Below are positions 27,387 to 35,966 of a stretch of 64,000 bases of DNA, piece after piece. The translations under genes and the position numbers were made by a program. Below the pieces are notes generated by a model. That model did not search any database. It was not told where the DNA came from and was given only the letters and a program-made list of their open reading frames with translations. Each line of letters starts with the position of its first letter. Position 1 is the stretch's first letter. This stretch comes from Silvibacterium dinghuense (lineage in GTDB: Bacteria > Acidobacteriota > Terriglobia > Terriglobales > Acidobacteriaceae): assembly GCF_004123295.1 (NCBI RefSeq), contig NZ_SDMK01000003.1, positions 248,001-312,000 of the forward strand. The letters run 5' to 3'.

Positions 27387-27932
27387 TTACTGCAGGGCGA
27401 CCGTGCAGTTCGTGCCGCCGGTCGGGTCCTTGCGCACCTCGCCCTGCTGGTCGATGCAGAAGCCGGAGTGACCGGTCTTGCCCACCGCCTGCGGCACCGC
27501 CGTCACTTCGTAGCCGGTGTACATATCCTGGTTGTTCACCGTGGTCTTGGTGGTGTTCACGATGGTGAAGGTATAGCCGCTCTTCTGCCCGCCGGTCAGA
27601 TCGCCCTGCAGCAGCTGCGCCGAGGTCGCCGTGGGCGCGCCCGACTTCGGATCGCCGCCCAGCTCCTGCAGATTGCTGGCAAAGCCATTCTGCGGATAGG
27701 TGGTCTGGTACTGGATCTGCGCCTCGTAGATGGCGCGCAGCGACTGGATGGCCGAGGTCTCATTGGCCTGCATCTTCATGCCGGCAAAGTTCGGGATCGC
27801 GATCAGCATCAGGATCAGCATGATGCTGATGACGATCAGCAGCTCCATGAGCGTAAAGCCCGCTTCGGCGTCTGGAACAATGCCACGGCGCTTGCGGCGC
27901 GAGAGAAGGCTGAGAAGAACAAGTCGTGTCAT
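27387..27932 (-). CDS. Type IV prepilin/major pseudopilin (GspG/PilA-like)
   Basis: About 181 residues. After a basic leader of about 25 residues comes the prepilin peptidase site G-FTLMELLIVISIMLILMLI with Glu at +5, followed by the pilin spine (AIPNFAGMKMQANETSAIQSL). The C-terminal domain has a likely disulfide pair (Cys in GFCIDQQ and TNCTVALQ). It is a structural subunit for the pilus or pseudopilus whose platform is encoded further along the same strand. The ATG at 27932 is preferred over TTG 27938. Confidence 0.9.
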   Translation of the reverse strand: MTRLVLLSLLSRRKRRGIVPDAEAGFTLMELLIVISIMLILMLIAIPNFAGMKMQANETSAIQSLRAIYEAQIQYQTTYPQNGFASNLQELGGDPKSGAPTATSAQLLQGDLTGGQKSGYTFTIVNTTKTTVNNQDMYTGYEVTAVPQAVGKTGHSGFCIDQQGEVRKDPTGGTNCTVALQ

Positions 27933-28042
27933 GATCAATACCCTTCGATAATCCTGCGCAGCGGGCTTCGCCCAATCGCAACTCCGGCTCCGCCAAACGC
28001 AATCCTAAAGGATAAAAGACGCCGGAGGCCAGTTCCCCGCTC

Positions 28043-28131
28043 GAACAAGGGGATGGGGTGTAGAAAAAGCCCCGGGCGTCCACATCACAGAACAAGGCAA
28101 ATATTCACTTCCCCTGTCCCCTGCACCCTCG
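28043..28131. repeat. Partial GGGGTGTAG-type repeat upstream of the pilin gene
   Basis: GGGGATGGGGTGTAGAAAAAG near 28047 resembles one terminus of the better-defined element at 47889-48000, and the other end carries CCCCTGTCCCCTGCACCC. It fills most of the 202-base spacer between the M16 peptidase stop and the pilin start. It is degenerate, so the family link is tentative. Confidence 0.4.
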
Positions 28132-28134
28132 CCG

Positions 28135-29409
28135 TCAACACACCAGCAGATCGCGCGTGAGCTTCAATCCGTCGAGACGTCCGAGCAGCGTCGCCGCTAC
28201 CCGCTCCGGCTGGAAGAGCGTCTGCGCCATCTCCATCACCTGCTCGGCCGTGACATGCTCCACCTTGTCCAGGATCTCCTGCAGCCCGAAGAAGTAGTTA
28301 AAGTACATCTGCTGGCGGGCCAGGTTCGACATCCGCGACATCGAGCTCTCGAGCGACAGCAGAAGATTGCCCTTCAACTGATCTTTCGCCCTGCGAAGCT
28401 CATCGGCGCTCAGGGGCACCTGCTTCAGCTTGCCGAACTCCTCCATCACCAGCTTCACCACCTCGATCGCCTTCGACGACGAGGTTCCGGCATAGACGCA
28501 CAGTGCGCCAGTATCGCGATACGGGCTCAAGTCGCTGTAAATCGCATAGGCCAGGCCGCGCTCCTCGCGCACCGTCTGGAAGAGGCGCGAACTCATGCCG
28601 CCGCCCAGCACCGTGTTCAGCACCAGCGTCACGTAGCGCTGCTCGTCGGCCACCGGCGGCGAAGGCACGCCGAGGCATAACTGCACCTGCTCCAGAGATT
28701 TCTTGTTGCGCAGATTGATCCGCGCCGCGGTCTTCGGCGGCTCTCCGCCGTTGACGCTCTGCCCGGCAGGCAGCGACTCAAACTTGCGTGTCACCCGCTC
28801 GACGAACTCGTCATGCTCGATGTTCCCGGCCGCCGAAAAGACCATGTTCCCACCGAGAAAGCGCGAATCGTAGTAGCCGAAGAGCGTGTCCCGCTCGAAG
28901 CTCTTTACTGTCTCCTTGGTGCCGAGGATCGGCTTGCCCAGCGGATGATCCTTCCAGAAATTCTGGGTGAAAATCTCGTGCACCAGGTAGTCCGGGTTGT
29001 CCTCGTCCATCTTGATCTCTTCGAGGATCACGCCGCGCTCGCGGTCAATCTCCTCGGGCGAGAAGACCGGGTTCAGCACCAGATCGCTCAGCACCTCGAG
29101 CGCCGTGGGCACGTGCTCGTCAAGCACCTTCATGTTGAAGCAGACCGTCTCCTTGCCGGTAAAGGCATCGAGGTTGCCGCCGATCGCGTCCACTTCGCGC
29201 GCAATCCGCTGCGCCGAGCGCGATTTGGTGCCCTTGAAGACCATGTGTTCCACAAAATGCGAAATGCCGTTTACCTCGGGCAGTTCATGCCGGGAGCCCG
29301 CGCCGATCCACACCCCCATGGCCACCGAGCGGATGTGGTTCATCTTTTCGGTCAGAATGGTGAGGCCATTGGGCAGAATCGTGCGGCGGATATTGCGTTC
29401 ATTGCTCAT
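28135..29409 (-). CDS. M16-family zinc metallopeptidase (processing-peptidase-like)
   Basis: 424 residues. The inverted zinc motif HFVEH is at residues 51-55, giving His51, catalytic Glu54 and His55, with the distal ligand expected in VILEEIKMDEDNP. The C-terminal half shows the substrate-binding GLAYAIYSDLSPYRDTG (R/Y pair) typical of active single-domain M16 subunits such as PqqF/YmxG-like peptidases. It probably degrades or processes peptides. It is divergent from rlmN with 110 bases between starts. Confidence 0.93.
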   Translation of the reverse strand: MSNERNIRRTILPNGLTILTEKMNHIRSVAMGVWIGAGSRHELPEVNGISHFVEHMVFKGTKSRSAQRIAREVDAIGGNLDAFTGKETVCFNMKVLDEHVPTALEVLSDLVLNPVFSPEEIDRERGVILEEIKMDEDNPDYLVHEIFTQNFWKDHPLGKPILGTKETVKSFERDTLFGYYDSRFLGGNMVFSAAGNIEHDEFVERVTRKFESLPAGQSVNGGEPPKTAARINLRNKKSLEQVQLCLGVPSPPVADEQRYVTLVLNTVLGGGMSSRLFQTVREERGLAYAIYSDLSPYRDTGALCVYAGTSSSKAIEVVKLVMEEFGKLKQVPLSADELRRAKDQLKGNLLLSLESSMSRMSNLARQQMYFNYFFGLQEILDKVEHVTAEQVMEMAQTLFQPERVAATLLGRLDGLKLTRDLLVC

Positions 29410-29519
29410 TCAGTCTTTCGACCTTTCCTGGGAGGCCATACGTCACGGGAATTTTGGGGGGCCGTATCTTTCGGAGTTGCGCGGGTCAATATGCAGACAG
29501 GGAGCGCGCAGAATGCGCT

Positions 29520-30716
29520 ATGCTGACACAGCGGAAACCGAAACAGCTGATGACGTCTGGCAGAAACAATCTCTATTCCATTTTAGACGCTCCGGAACCC
29601 CAGGCGATCCGACCTCTTTTTGGCCTTTCCCATCAGCAACTTACCGTCCTGTCGCAAGAGTTTTCACTGCCTGCGTACCGCGCCCGCCAGCTTTCCCAGG
29701 CCCTTTACCGCGACCGCGTGGACTCGCTCGAAGCCCTCACCACGCTGCCCCAGTCCGTCCGCGAGCAGATGCGCGCCGCCGGTTATGAAGTCGGCCGCCC
29801 GCGGATTGCCGAGACCTTCCGCTCCGTCGACGGCACCGAACGATACCTCATCGCCACCGCCGATGGCCAGACGGTCGAAACGGTCTGGATGCCCGAAGGC
29901 GATGACGGCGAAGCCGGCGACGGATCGGAAGCCGGAGAGGAAGAAGTTCTAACCATCGAGCAGGGAGGCCATCACGACGCGACCATCTGCGTCTCTTCGC
30001 AGATCGGCTGCGCGGTCAACTGCCAGTTCTGCCTGACGGCCAAGCTCGGCATCATCCGCAACCTCACGCCAGGCGAGATTGCCGGGCAGGTTGTCGCCGT
30101 CCTCGACCGCCACAAGGTCCGCATCGGCCGCGACCGTATCAATCTTGTGTTTATGGGCATGGGCGAGCCGTTTCTGAACTACGACGCCTTCATGGACGCT
30201 GTCCGCCTGCTGGTGAACGAAGTCGGCATCGCCGAATCGCGCATGACCGTCTCTACCTCCGGCATCGTCCCCGGCATCGAGCGCTTCGCCACCGAGCCGG
30301 TCCGGCCCAAGCTCGCCCTCTCGCTCAACGCCTCCAACGACGCGGTCCGCGAGCAGGTCATGCCCATCACCCGCAAATGGGATATCGCCGCACTCATGGA
30401 CGCCATCCGCAAGGTGCCGCTGCGCCCCCGCGAACGCGTGACCTTCGAATATGTGCTGCTGGGCGGCGTCAACGATCAGCCGGAGCACGCCAGCGAGGTC
30501 ATCCGCCTCGTCCGCCGCTGCGGCCTGCCGGCCAAGGTCAACCTCATTGCCTGGAACCCCGGCCCCGGCATCCCCTACACCATGCCCGCGCCCGCAAGCG
30601 TCGAACGATTCCAGCAGGCGCTCATCGCCGCCGGCATCCCCGCCTTCCTGCGCCGTCCCCGAGGACGCGACATCTACGCCGCCTGCGGCCAGCTCAAGCG
30701 CACCGTCGAAGCCTGA
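29520..30716 (+). CDS. rlmN: 23S rRNA (adenine-2503-C2) methyltransferase, radical SAM
   Basis: About 398 residues. The radical SAM cluster motif is in ICVSSQIGCAVNCQFCLTAKLG (CxxxxxxCxxxCxxC spacing with CAVNC-FC), then VFMGMGEPFLNY and the C-terminal GRDIYAACGQL Cys that forms the RNA adduct. RlmN methylates A2503 of 23S rRNA and A37 of some tRNAs. An unusual acidic insertion (GDDGEAGDGSEAGEEE) precedes the first Cys. Starts at 29520 and 29550 are both plausible without a strong Shine-Dalgarno. The stop codon overlaps the edge of a repeat element. Confidence 0.93.
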   Translation: MLTQRKPKQLMTSGRNNLYSILDAPEPQAIRPLFGLSHQQLTVLSQEFSLPAYRARQLSQALYRDRVDSLEALTTLPQSVREQMRAAGYEVGRPRIAETFRSVDGTERYLIATADGQTVETVWMPEGDDGEAGDGSEAGEEEVLTIEQGGHHDATICVSSQIGCAVNCQFCLTAKLGIIRNLTPGEIAGQVVAVLDRHKVRIGRDRINLVFMGMGEPFLNYDAFMDAVRLLVNEVGIAESRMTVSTSGIVPGIERFATEPVRPKLALSLNASNDAVREQVMPITRKWDIAALMDAIRKVPLRPRERVTFEYVLLGGVNDQPEHASEVIRLVRRCGLPAKVNLIAWNPGPGIPYTMPAPASVERFQQALIAAGIPAFLRRPRGRDIYAACGQLKRTVEA

Positions 30717-30985
30717 GAGCCTGTTATGAACTTTCCCGCAGCGGACGCTGGGCGCCAATTTTTTCGAGGTCGAGGAGCGAGTTGCGACGGATATCGGGTT
30801 ATCTCCGAGCAGCGAGCGACGAAGAGATCGGGAAAATTGGCCCCAGCCCTGAAGGGTTGCGGGGAAAATCGGCCCATACTTCGTTGTCGGCCTCGCCTAG
30901 GAATAGCCTATGTCTTCGGCCTCCGCCTCGTCTGCGCCGATTTTCCCCAGCAACGCCGCTCGCGCGAAAGTTCATAACAGGCTCT
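30716..30985. mobile_element. 270-bp MITE-like element with 20-bp perfect terminal inverted repeats
   Basis: AGAGCCTGTTATGAACTTTC at 30716-30735 is repeated in exact inverted form at 30966-30985. The interior has no credible gene and contains related blocks such as GGGGAAAATCGGCCC and its partial complement near the right end. The left terminus begins on the last base of the rlmN TGA, and the right terminus overlaps the TAG of the porin gene, so the element exactly fills the space between two convergent genes. It may be a non-autonomous transposon relic and may double as a terminator. Confidence 0.75.
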
Positions 30986-32396
30986 ATGCTCCTTTTTTCT
31001 GCAACTTGAAACGGTAGGTCAGCGCCAGGTATCCCAGCGTGATGGGCGAACCGTGGCCGTTGTTCGCCATCACCGCTCCTGGAGCAAAATGCGCCACACC
31101 AGCATTCATCACCACCGAAGAAGTCACGAGGTACTTCGCCGAGGCGTCGAATTCGCGCCCGATCCCGTCGCTCTTGAATCCACCCGTCGGCGGCTTTACC
31201 ACCGTACTCGCCGATCCGCTGTAGACGCTGTCCTTGCCCGTCGCCGTCTGCAGAAACTCCCCCTGGATCAGGAGCGTCAGCCGTGAATCCGGCCGCAGGT
31301 CGAGGTTGATCCGCTCCTGCTGGATGTTCTGCCAGCCGAAGAGGTCCACCAGGCCGAAGGCATTGTGCGAACTCGGATAGAGCTGGTCGAAGGTGCTGAC
31401 CCGCTCGGCATTGCGGTGCGTGTTGCCGGTCGCATAGTCGTATTCGAAGAGCAACCGCGGCGTCCAGGGCAGGTACTTCGCTGTCTCTCCGGCCTTGATA
31501 TACCCCGCGCCTGCGTGGATCGAGTCATTCGCATAGCTGCCGCGCTCGAGCACGCCCTCGGCTACCACCTCGAAGCCCTCCGGCGCGTTCACCAGCACGC
31601 GCATCCCCGGCGCCGCCTCGGTTTCCGTGCCGTACCTGCCCTGCTGCCCCTTCACCCACGGCATCGCCTTCACGAAGACATACGGCTCGACCGTCGCATG
31701 CGGCACCACGCGGCCCAGCGATCCATACACCCCGTGAAAATTCAGCCCGCCCGCGTGCTCGTCGAAGGCCGTCGGATAAATCTTCACCACCGAAGCGCTG
31801 AAGACCGTCACCCGGTTAGCCTCGCCATACTGCGCGCTGAAGCCGTCGAAGGTGCGGCTCACATTTGTCCAGTCCGAAATGCCCACCAGCCGCTCGCCGC
31901 CAAAGCGCAGCTCCTGCCGTCCGGCCAGGATCGAGGCGTCATGCGCATGCACGGAGACATAGCACTGGCGCAGGTCGAAGTTGTCGCGCATATTAGAGGC
32001 CACATACTTGAGCGGCAGCCCCAGCGCATGCGAATCCATCGCCTGCGCATAGATCGTCATCCACGAAGCAGGCCGCGCCTCGATCCCCGGCCACACTCGC
32101 GTCAGCTCATACACCTGCCCGTTGCCCGAGACGTTGCTCACCGTCGTCTCGCCTTCGGTCCGTCCGCGCACCTGCATGTCGAGCGAGAGCCAGCCCGGCA
32201 GCAGCTTGGTCGGCACATTCTGCACCACGCCCGCCTTCTGCGGATAGTCCTTGTACTGCGCCGAGGCCAGCAGCGGCGCCATCGCCGCAAAACAGAACAC
32301 CGCAACCGCCCGCACATTGTTTCTGAGTACATTTGCCGTCGTTCCCGGCCGGATAGCGGGCCGAACCGGAAAGACACCATGGCATGCAGAGAACAT
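30984..32396 (-). CDS. Outer-membrane alginate-export-family porin
   Basis: 470 residues with an N-terminal signal (VRAVAVFCFAAMAPLLASAQ after a somewhat long leader). The mature sequence is a beta-barrel of the Alginate_exp family: DMQVRGRTEGET near the start, the RQELRFGGERLVG segment conserved in this family, and the terminal aromatic strand LGYLALTYRFKLQKKGA. Acidobacteria often carry such porins. The substrate, likely a sugar polymer or small anion, is unknown. A downstream start is possible, since about 28 residues precede the hydrophobic core. Confidence 0.82.
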   Translation of the reverse strand: MFSACHGVFPVRPAIRPGTTANVLRNNVRAVAVFCFAAMAPLLASAQYKDYPQKAGVVQNVPTKLLPGWLSLDMQVRGRTEGETTVSNVSGNGQVYELTRVWPGIEARPASWMTIYAQAMDSHALGLPLKYVASNMRDNFDLRQCYVSVHAHDASILAGRQELRFGGERLVGISDWTNVSRTFDGFSAQYGEANRVTVFSASVVKIYPTAFDEHAGGLNFHGVYGSLGRVVPHATVEPYVFVKAMPWVKGQQGRYGTETEAAPGMRVLVNAPEGFEVVAEGVLERGSYANDSIHAGAGYIKAGETAKYLPWTPRLLFEYDYATGNTHRNAERVSTFDQLYPSSHNAFGLVDLFGWQNIQQERINLDLRPDSRLTLLIQGEFLQTATGKDSVYSGSASTVVKPPTGGFKSDGIGREFDASAKYLVTSSVVMNAGVAHFAPGAVMANNGHGSPITLGYLALTYRFKLQKKGA

Positions 32397-32569
32397 AGCA
32401 ATCCTCGAAGACTGTCATTCGCCCGCGATTCCCCAGCAGCGCAGGATCGCCGGCACTGCCTCGTTCATCGACAGCCTTGAGGAAAATCTCGATGTTACGG
32501 ATAGGAACTTCCCACGTTGGCCCATGCAAGCCCACAGTTGCTCGAGTGGAGAGGAAATCATCACCACAG

Positions 32570-32660
32570 AGGGCACAGAGGAATCCCTGCCACTGCGCTT
32601 CTTTTCAGCGCAAAGACGCAAAGAACGCAGAGCTCCGCAAAGAAGATGCAGCAAAGGAAC
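32570..32660. repeat. Degenerate ACAGAG/GCAAAGA repeat block
   Basis: CACCACAGAGGGCACAGAGG and a following AGCGCAAAGACGCAAAGAACG block resemble CACCACGGAGGACACAGAG at 42803-42821 and, on the opposite strand, sequence around 26480-26570. It lies next to the twin-hairpin element. It is probably a dispersed intergenic repeat with no coding potential. Bases 32397-32569 hold no other feature that I can support. Confidence 0.5.
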
Positions 32661-32663
32661 CAG

Positions 32664-32762
32664 GGTGCCCCACATCTCGAGCCGTTCGAGATGCGGGTTC
32701 GCAGGATTCTTGCTTCGGGAGTTCGTGCTTTCCCACATCTCAAAATCGAGATGTGGGGCACC
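32664..32762 (+). repeat. Twin-hairpin 99-bp repeat, copy 2
   Basis: The first hairpin is CATCTCGA-gccg-TTCGAGATG and the second CCCACATCTC-aaaatc-GAGATGTGGG. They are separated by GGGTTCGCAGGAT and further conserved spacer. The outer ends GGTGCCCCACATCTCG and CGAGATGTGGGGCACC are exact inverted repeats of 16 bp. It lies between the porin and chemoreceptor genes. Confidence 0.85.
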
Positions 32763-32791
32763 CATATCCGTCTCCACCGTGAATATCCCAA

Positions 32792-32900
32792 TTCGCGACC
32801 AAAGGGAGCGGAGGCTGAAGGCAAAGGGCCTGGACGGCCAGTCCCGCGACCGAAGGGAGCGGACGGCGCGCAGCGCAATCGCCTGGACAGCCAGTCCCGC
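32792..32900 (+). repeat. CTGGACGGCCAGTCCC repeat array, copy 1
   Basis: Units of GCGACCRAAGGGAGCGGA alternate with GCCTGGACGGCCAGTCCC (32828-32845) and a one-mismatch copy (32881-32898). The same 18-mer occurs inverted at 50463-50480 and 63020-63037. The array ends 15 bases from the chemoreceptor stop codon. Confidence 0.8.
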
Positions 32901-32914
32901 TCTGCGCGCAACAG

Positions 32915-34546
32915 TCAGCCCAGCGAGGGCCGTAGATGCAGTGCGCCGCTGCGCTCCGGTCCGCTCCTGGCCGGCATGGATAGCCGGGGAGGCGCGTCTG
33001 CGTCGATGCGAAAGCGGCTTACCAGCTCAAGCAGGCTCGAGGAGTGGTCGGAGAGTGTCGCGGCTGTCGCGGCCAGCTCTTCGGTCTGCGAGGAATTGGC
33101 CTGCATCACCTGGTCCATCTGCGTCATGGCGGTGCTCACCTGCTCCACGCCCACGCTCTGCTCCGAGCAGGCCACGGACATCTCGCTCACAATGCCGCAC
33201 ACCCGCTTCACCGAGGTGACAATCTGCTGCAGCGTCTCGCCCGAGCCGTTCACCAGCTCCGCGCCCCGCTCCACCTTGTGCACCGTGTCTCCAATCAGCC
33301 GCCGAATCTCCTTGGCCGCATCGGCGCTGCGCACCGCGAGGCTCCGCACCTCGGTCGCCACGACAGCAAAGCCCCGGCCCTGCTCGCCGGCACGCGCCGC
33401 CTCGACCGCCGCATTCACCGCCAGCAGGTTGGTCTGGAAGGAAATCTCGTCAATCGAGGCAATGATGCTGGCAATCTTCGCCGAGGCCGCATGAATCTCG
33501 TTCATCGCCGCCACGGCCTCCTGGACTACCTTCTGCCCAGACTCCGCCGTACCACCGGAGGTAGCCGAGAGCTGATTCGCTTCCCGCGCCTGGTCTGCGG
33601 TCTGCCGCACCGTCGCCGTGATCTCTTCGAGGCTCGCCGAGGTCTCCTCCAGGCTCGCCGCCTGCGTCTGTGCTCCGGATGCAATGGCATCGGCCGAGGC
33701 AGCCAGCTCCCGCGAGGCTGTATTCAGTCCCGAGGCCGCATCTGCGACACTGGTCAGCGTGGCGCGCAGGCTTTGCAGCGCCGCGTTCAGCTCCCGGGCC
33801 ATTGCTCCCGTCTCGTCCTGGCTCTCCGCCGCGAGGCTCTGCGTCAGGTCGCCGCGCGCCACCTCCTTGAGCAATTCCACTGTCCGTCCCAGCGGCACGG
33901 AGAACAGCCGCCCAATCCAGACGCTCAGCCCCACTCCGGTCAGCATGCACAGCACAATCGCCGTCCACAGTACGTCACGCGTATTGCGATAGGTGGCTTC
34001 ACTCTCCGCAGCAACCCGCTGTGCGCGCTGCTGCTTGGCCCGCGATGCCGCCGCCGAATCCGCATTGAGCGTCTTCGCCACTCCCTGCACCGCATCGAGC
34101 GCCGCCGTTCCGCCTGCCTGGTCTCCGGCCTGCGCCCGCGTCAGCACCAGGCGGCAGAGCTCGACATACCCAGGCAACAGCCTCGCCATCTCGGCAATCT
34201 GCGCCGAACCATCCTCTCCCCTGAAGTCCGCGTCCAGCTTGGCCAGGCTCTGGCTGGTCTGCGTGGCCAGCTCGTCGAAAGCCCGGGCATCGTCAGCTAC
34301 GCGCTTCCTGTCCTTGATAAAGATCAGCGCATCGCGCGTCAGGCGCGCCATGCCCAGCTTGGCCGCCGTCACGTTGTCCACCTGGGAGATCGCGTCCAGA
34401 TCGCGCGTATAGGCGATCGAGACACGCTGATTCGCGTCACTGAGGCGGCTGAGCGCCAGCATCCCGGTCATCGCGTTCAGGACAATCACCAGCCCAAAGC
34501 TCAGCATCAGCTTGGGAAAAGCACGTAAATTGCGGAACCATTGCAT
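32915..34546 (-). CDS. Methyl-accepting chemotaxis protein
   Basis: About 543 residues: transmembrane helix 1 (about 12-32), a four-helix-bundle periplasmic sensor (about 33-188), transmembrane helix 2 (about 190-210), a HAMP domain (IGRLFSVPLGRTVELLKEV) and a long signalling coiled coil with the conserved hairpin tip (FQTNLLAVNAAVEAARAGEQ). No C-terminal CheR-binding pentapeptide is present. No che genes lie nearby, so it probably feeds a chemosensory array encoded elsewhere. ATG 34546 has GAGGG nine bases upstream; the longer frame is rejected. Confidence 0.94.
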   Translation of the reverse strand: MQWFRNLRAFPKLMLSFGLVIVLNAMTGMLALSRLSDANQRVSIAYTRDLDAISQVDNVTAAKLGMARLTRDALIFIKDRKRVADDARAFDELATQTSQSLAKLDADFRGEDGSAQIAEMARLLPGYVELCRLVLTRAQAGDQAGGTAALDAVQGVAKTLNADSAAASRAKQQRAQRVAAESEATYRNTRDVLWTAIVLCMLTGVGLSVWIGRLFSVPLGRTVELLKEVARGDLTQSLAAESQDETGAMARELNAALQSLRATLTSVADAASGLNTASRELAASADAIASGAQTQAASLEETSASLEEITATVRQTADQAREANQLSATSGGTAESGQKVVQEAVAAMNEIHAASAKIASIIASIDEISFQTNLLAVNAAVEAARAGEQGRGFAVVATEVRSLAVRSADAAKEIRRLIGDTVHKVERGAELVNGSGETLQQIVTSVKRVCGIVSEMSVACSEQSVGVEQVSTAMTQMDQVMQANSSQTEELAATAATLSDHSSSLLELVSRFRIDADAPPRLSMPARSGPERSGALHLRPSLG

Positions 34547-34731
34547 GCGCGGCCCTCGACACTCGAAGTATTGAGCCGGCACCGAAAAGCTCTCCACGCG
34601 TATGTCCAGCTCTTCGGACTACATCGGCAAAGCCATCCACAACCTGAATTTTCGACCGAGAGATGCCACGCCAGCCGCCTCCCCTGCCCAAGAGAAACCG
34701 CTGCGCGATGAATGAAAAAGAAGCGAAGGAG

Positions 34732-35229
34732 TCAGCGGCGCTCGTCGCCGGGCACGTGCTGCTTCAGCCGCTCGATGACGAACTCCGGCACCAGGCCGTC
34801 CACCGATCCGCCCAGCTCGAAGACTTCCTTTACCAGCCGCGAACTCACGAAGGAGTACTTCGCATCCGGCATCAGGAAGATCGTCTCCAGCTCCGGCGAG
34901 AGGCGGCGGTTCATCAGGGCCATCTGCAGCTCGTATTCGTAGTCGCTGATCGCGCGGATGCCGCGCAAAACCGCGTGCGCCTGCTCCTGCCGGGCAAAAT
35001 CCACCAGCAGCCCGTCGAAAGTGGCTACTGACACGTTGCCGAAGCCGGCCACTGCCTCGGTGAGCATCTCGACACGCTCGGAGACGGTGAACAGCGGGTT
35101 CTTGTGCGAGTTCCTCAGGATGGCAACCACGAGATGATCGAAGATCTTCGATCCCCGCGCAATCAGGTCCAGATGCCCGTTCGTCACCGGATCAAAGCTG
35201 CCCGGATAGATAGCCTTAACAGTATTCAC
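34732..35229 (-). CDS. coaD: Phosphopantetheine adenylyltransferase
   Basis: 165 residues, the normal CoaD length. It carries [16 protein letters not shown] with the nucleotidyltransferase (T/H)xGH motif, [17 protein letters not shown], and the C-terminal [14 protein letters not shown]-binding segment. It makes dephospho-CoA from 4'-phosphopantetheine, the penultimate step of coenzyme A synthesis. It stands alone on the minus strand between the chemoreceptor and the PIN module. Confidence 0.96.
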   Translation of the reverse strand: MNTVKAIYPGSFDPVTNGHLDLIARGSKIFDHLVVAILRNSHKNPLFTVSERVEMLTEAVAGFGNVSVATFDGLLVDFARQEQAHAVLRGIRAISDYEYELQMALMNRRLSPELETIFLMPDAKYSFVSSRLVKEVFELGGSVDGLVPEFVIERLKQHVPGDERR

Positions 35230-35290
35230 GCCAGTTGGATTGTAGCTGCGAAAGCAGATGGCAACAAAGCCCGGTCGCTGCTGCCAGTAC

Positions 35291-35506
35291 TCAGATCGCC
35301 ATGGTCACCTGTTTGTCGCGGTCCGCACATCGGCTCGCGCAGCTCGAAGCACAACGCTTGAATTCGAGCGGGAACAGCCCCAGAGTAGCCGCAATGGTGT
35401 GTACCTGGTGCCGGTCAACGCCAACGGCCCTCTCAATACAGTCATCGCAAAATGCCTGCCCTGAGTTTTCTTTCAGAAAAACATACACTTTCTGAGGATT
35501 AGTCAT
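35291..35506 (-). CDS. Small Cys-rich protein, possible zinc-binding helix-turn-helix
   Basis: 71 residues from ATG 35506, which is preceded by GAGGGGAAG. Sequence features are [25 protein letters not shown], which reads like a helix-turn-helix with a CxxC, and a C-terminal Cys cluster ([18 protein letters not shown]). This resembles short acidobacterial and proteobacterial proteins with a CDDC-type motif and a C-terminal zinc ribbon; the family name is not certain. A longer frame overlapping the PIN gene lacks a ribosome site. Its position directly after the PIN gene suggests a possible regulator of that module. Confidence 0.55.
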   Translation of the reverse strand: MTNPQKVYVFLKENSGQAFCDDCIERAVGVDRHQVHTIAATLGLFPLEFKRCASSCASRCADRDKQVTMAI

Positions 35507-35537
35507 CTTCCCCTCGATCTGCTCCTTGAAGCGCTCC

Positions 35538-35966
35538 TCAAAGCAGCCTGCCATCCATCCCGGTGATGAATTTAATCCCTTCCACCTGCAGGCCCTGCAG
35601 CTTCCGGTCGTTGGTCATGAACATGTCTACCTCCAATTCAGCGGCGCTGGCCAGATGAACCGCATCTGCAGGTAGAACCCGGTGCACAGCACGAATGGCA
35701 GCATAACTTTTCGCCGTGCGCATTGAGAAAGGGAGCACTTCCACGTCCCCGCTGTCCTCGAAATATCGCATCAGCATCCGCACCCTGCCCTCATCCTGCA
35801 GCTTCTTCGGATAGGTCAGCACTTCTCCCACGGTAAAAATGCTGGTGCAGATCCTTGCGCCTCGGCGGGCCAGGACCCCATACACCTCACGCATCCTCGG
35901 CCCATATTCCGGATGGGCTTCAAGCATGTAGGCAAACAGCATCGTGTCCCAATAGACCCGGATCAC
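35538..35966 (-). CDS. PIN-domain ribonuclease, VapC-like toxin candidate
   Basis: 142 residues. PIN acidic residues are visible: Asp7 (VYWDTML), Glu in FTVGEVLTY, Asp in LPADAVHLASA and Asp in FMTNDRKLQ. PIN domains of this size are typically toxin endoribonucleases. The start overlaps the preceding gene by ATGA, the coupling expected of antitoxin-toxin pairs. The partner is not a recognised VapB, so activity as a toxin is an inference. Confidence 0.82.
   Translation of the reverse strand: MIRVYWDTMLFAYMLEAHPEYGPRMREVYGVLARRGARICTSIFTVGEVLTYPKKLQDEGRVRMLMRYFEDSGDVEVLPFSMRTAKSYAAIRAVHRVLPADAVHLASAAELEVDMFMTNDRKLQGLQVEGIKFITGMDGRLL

Noticed and set aside
32397-32570. Small gene between the porin and the repeats
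   Set aside because: Short frames there have no ribosome site and run into repeat elements.
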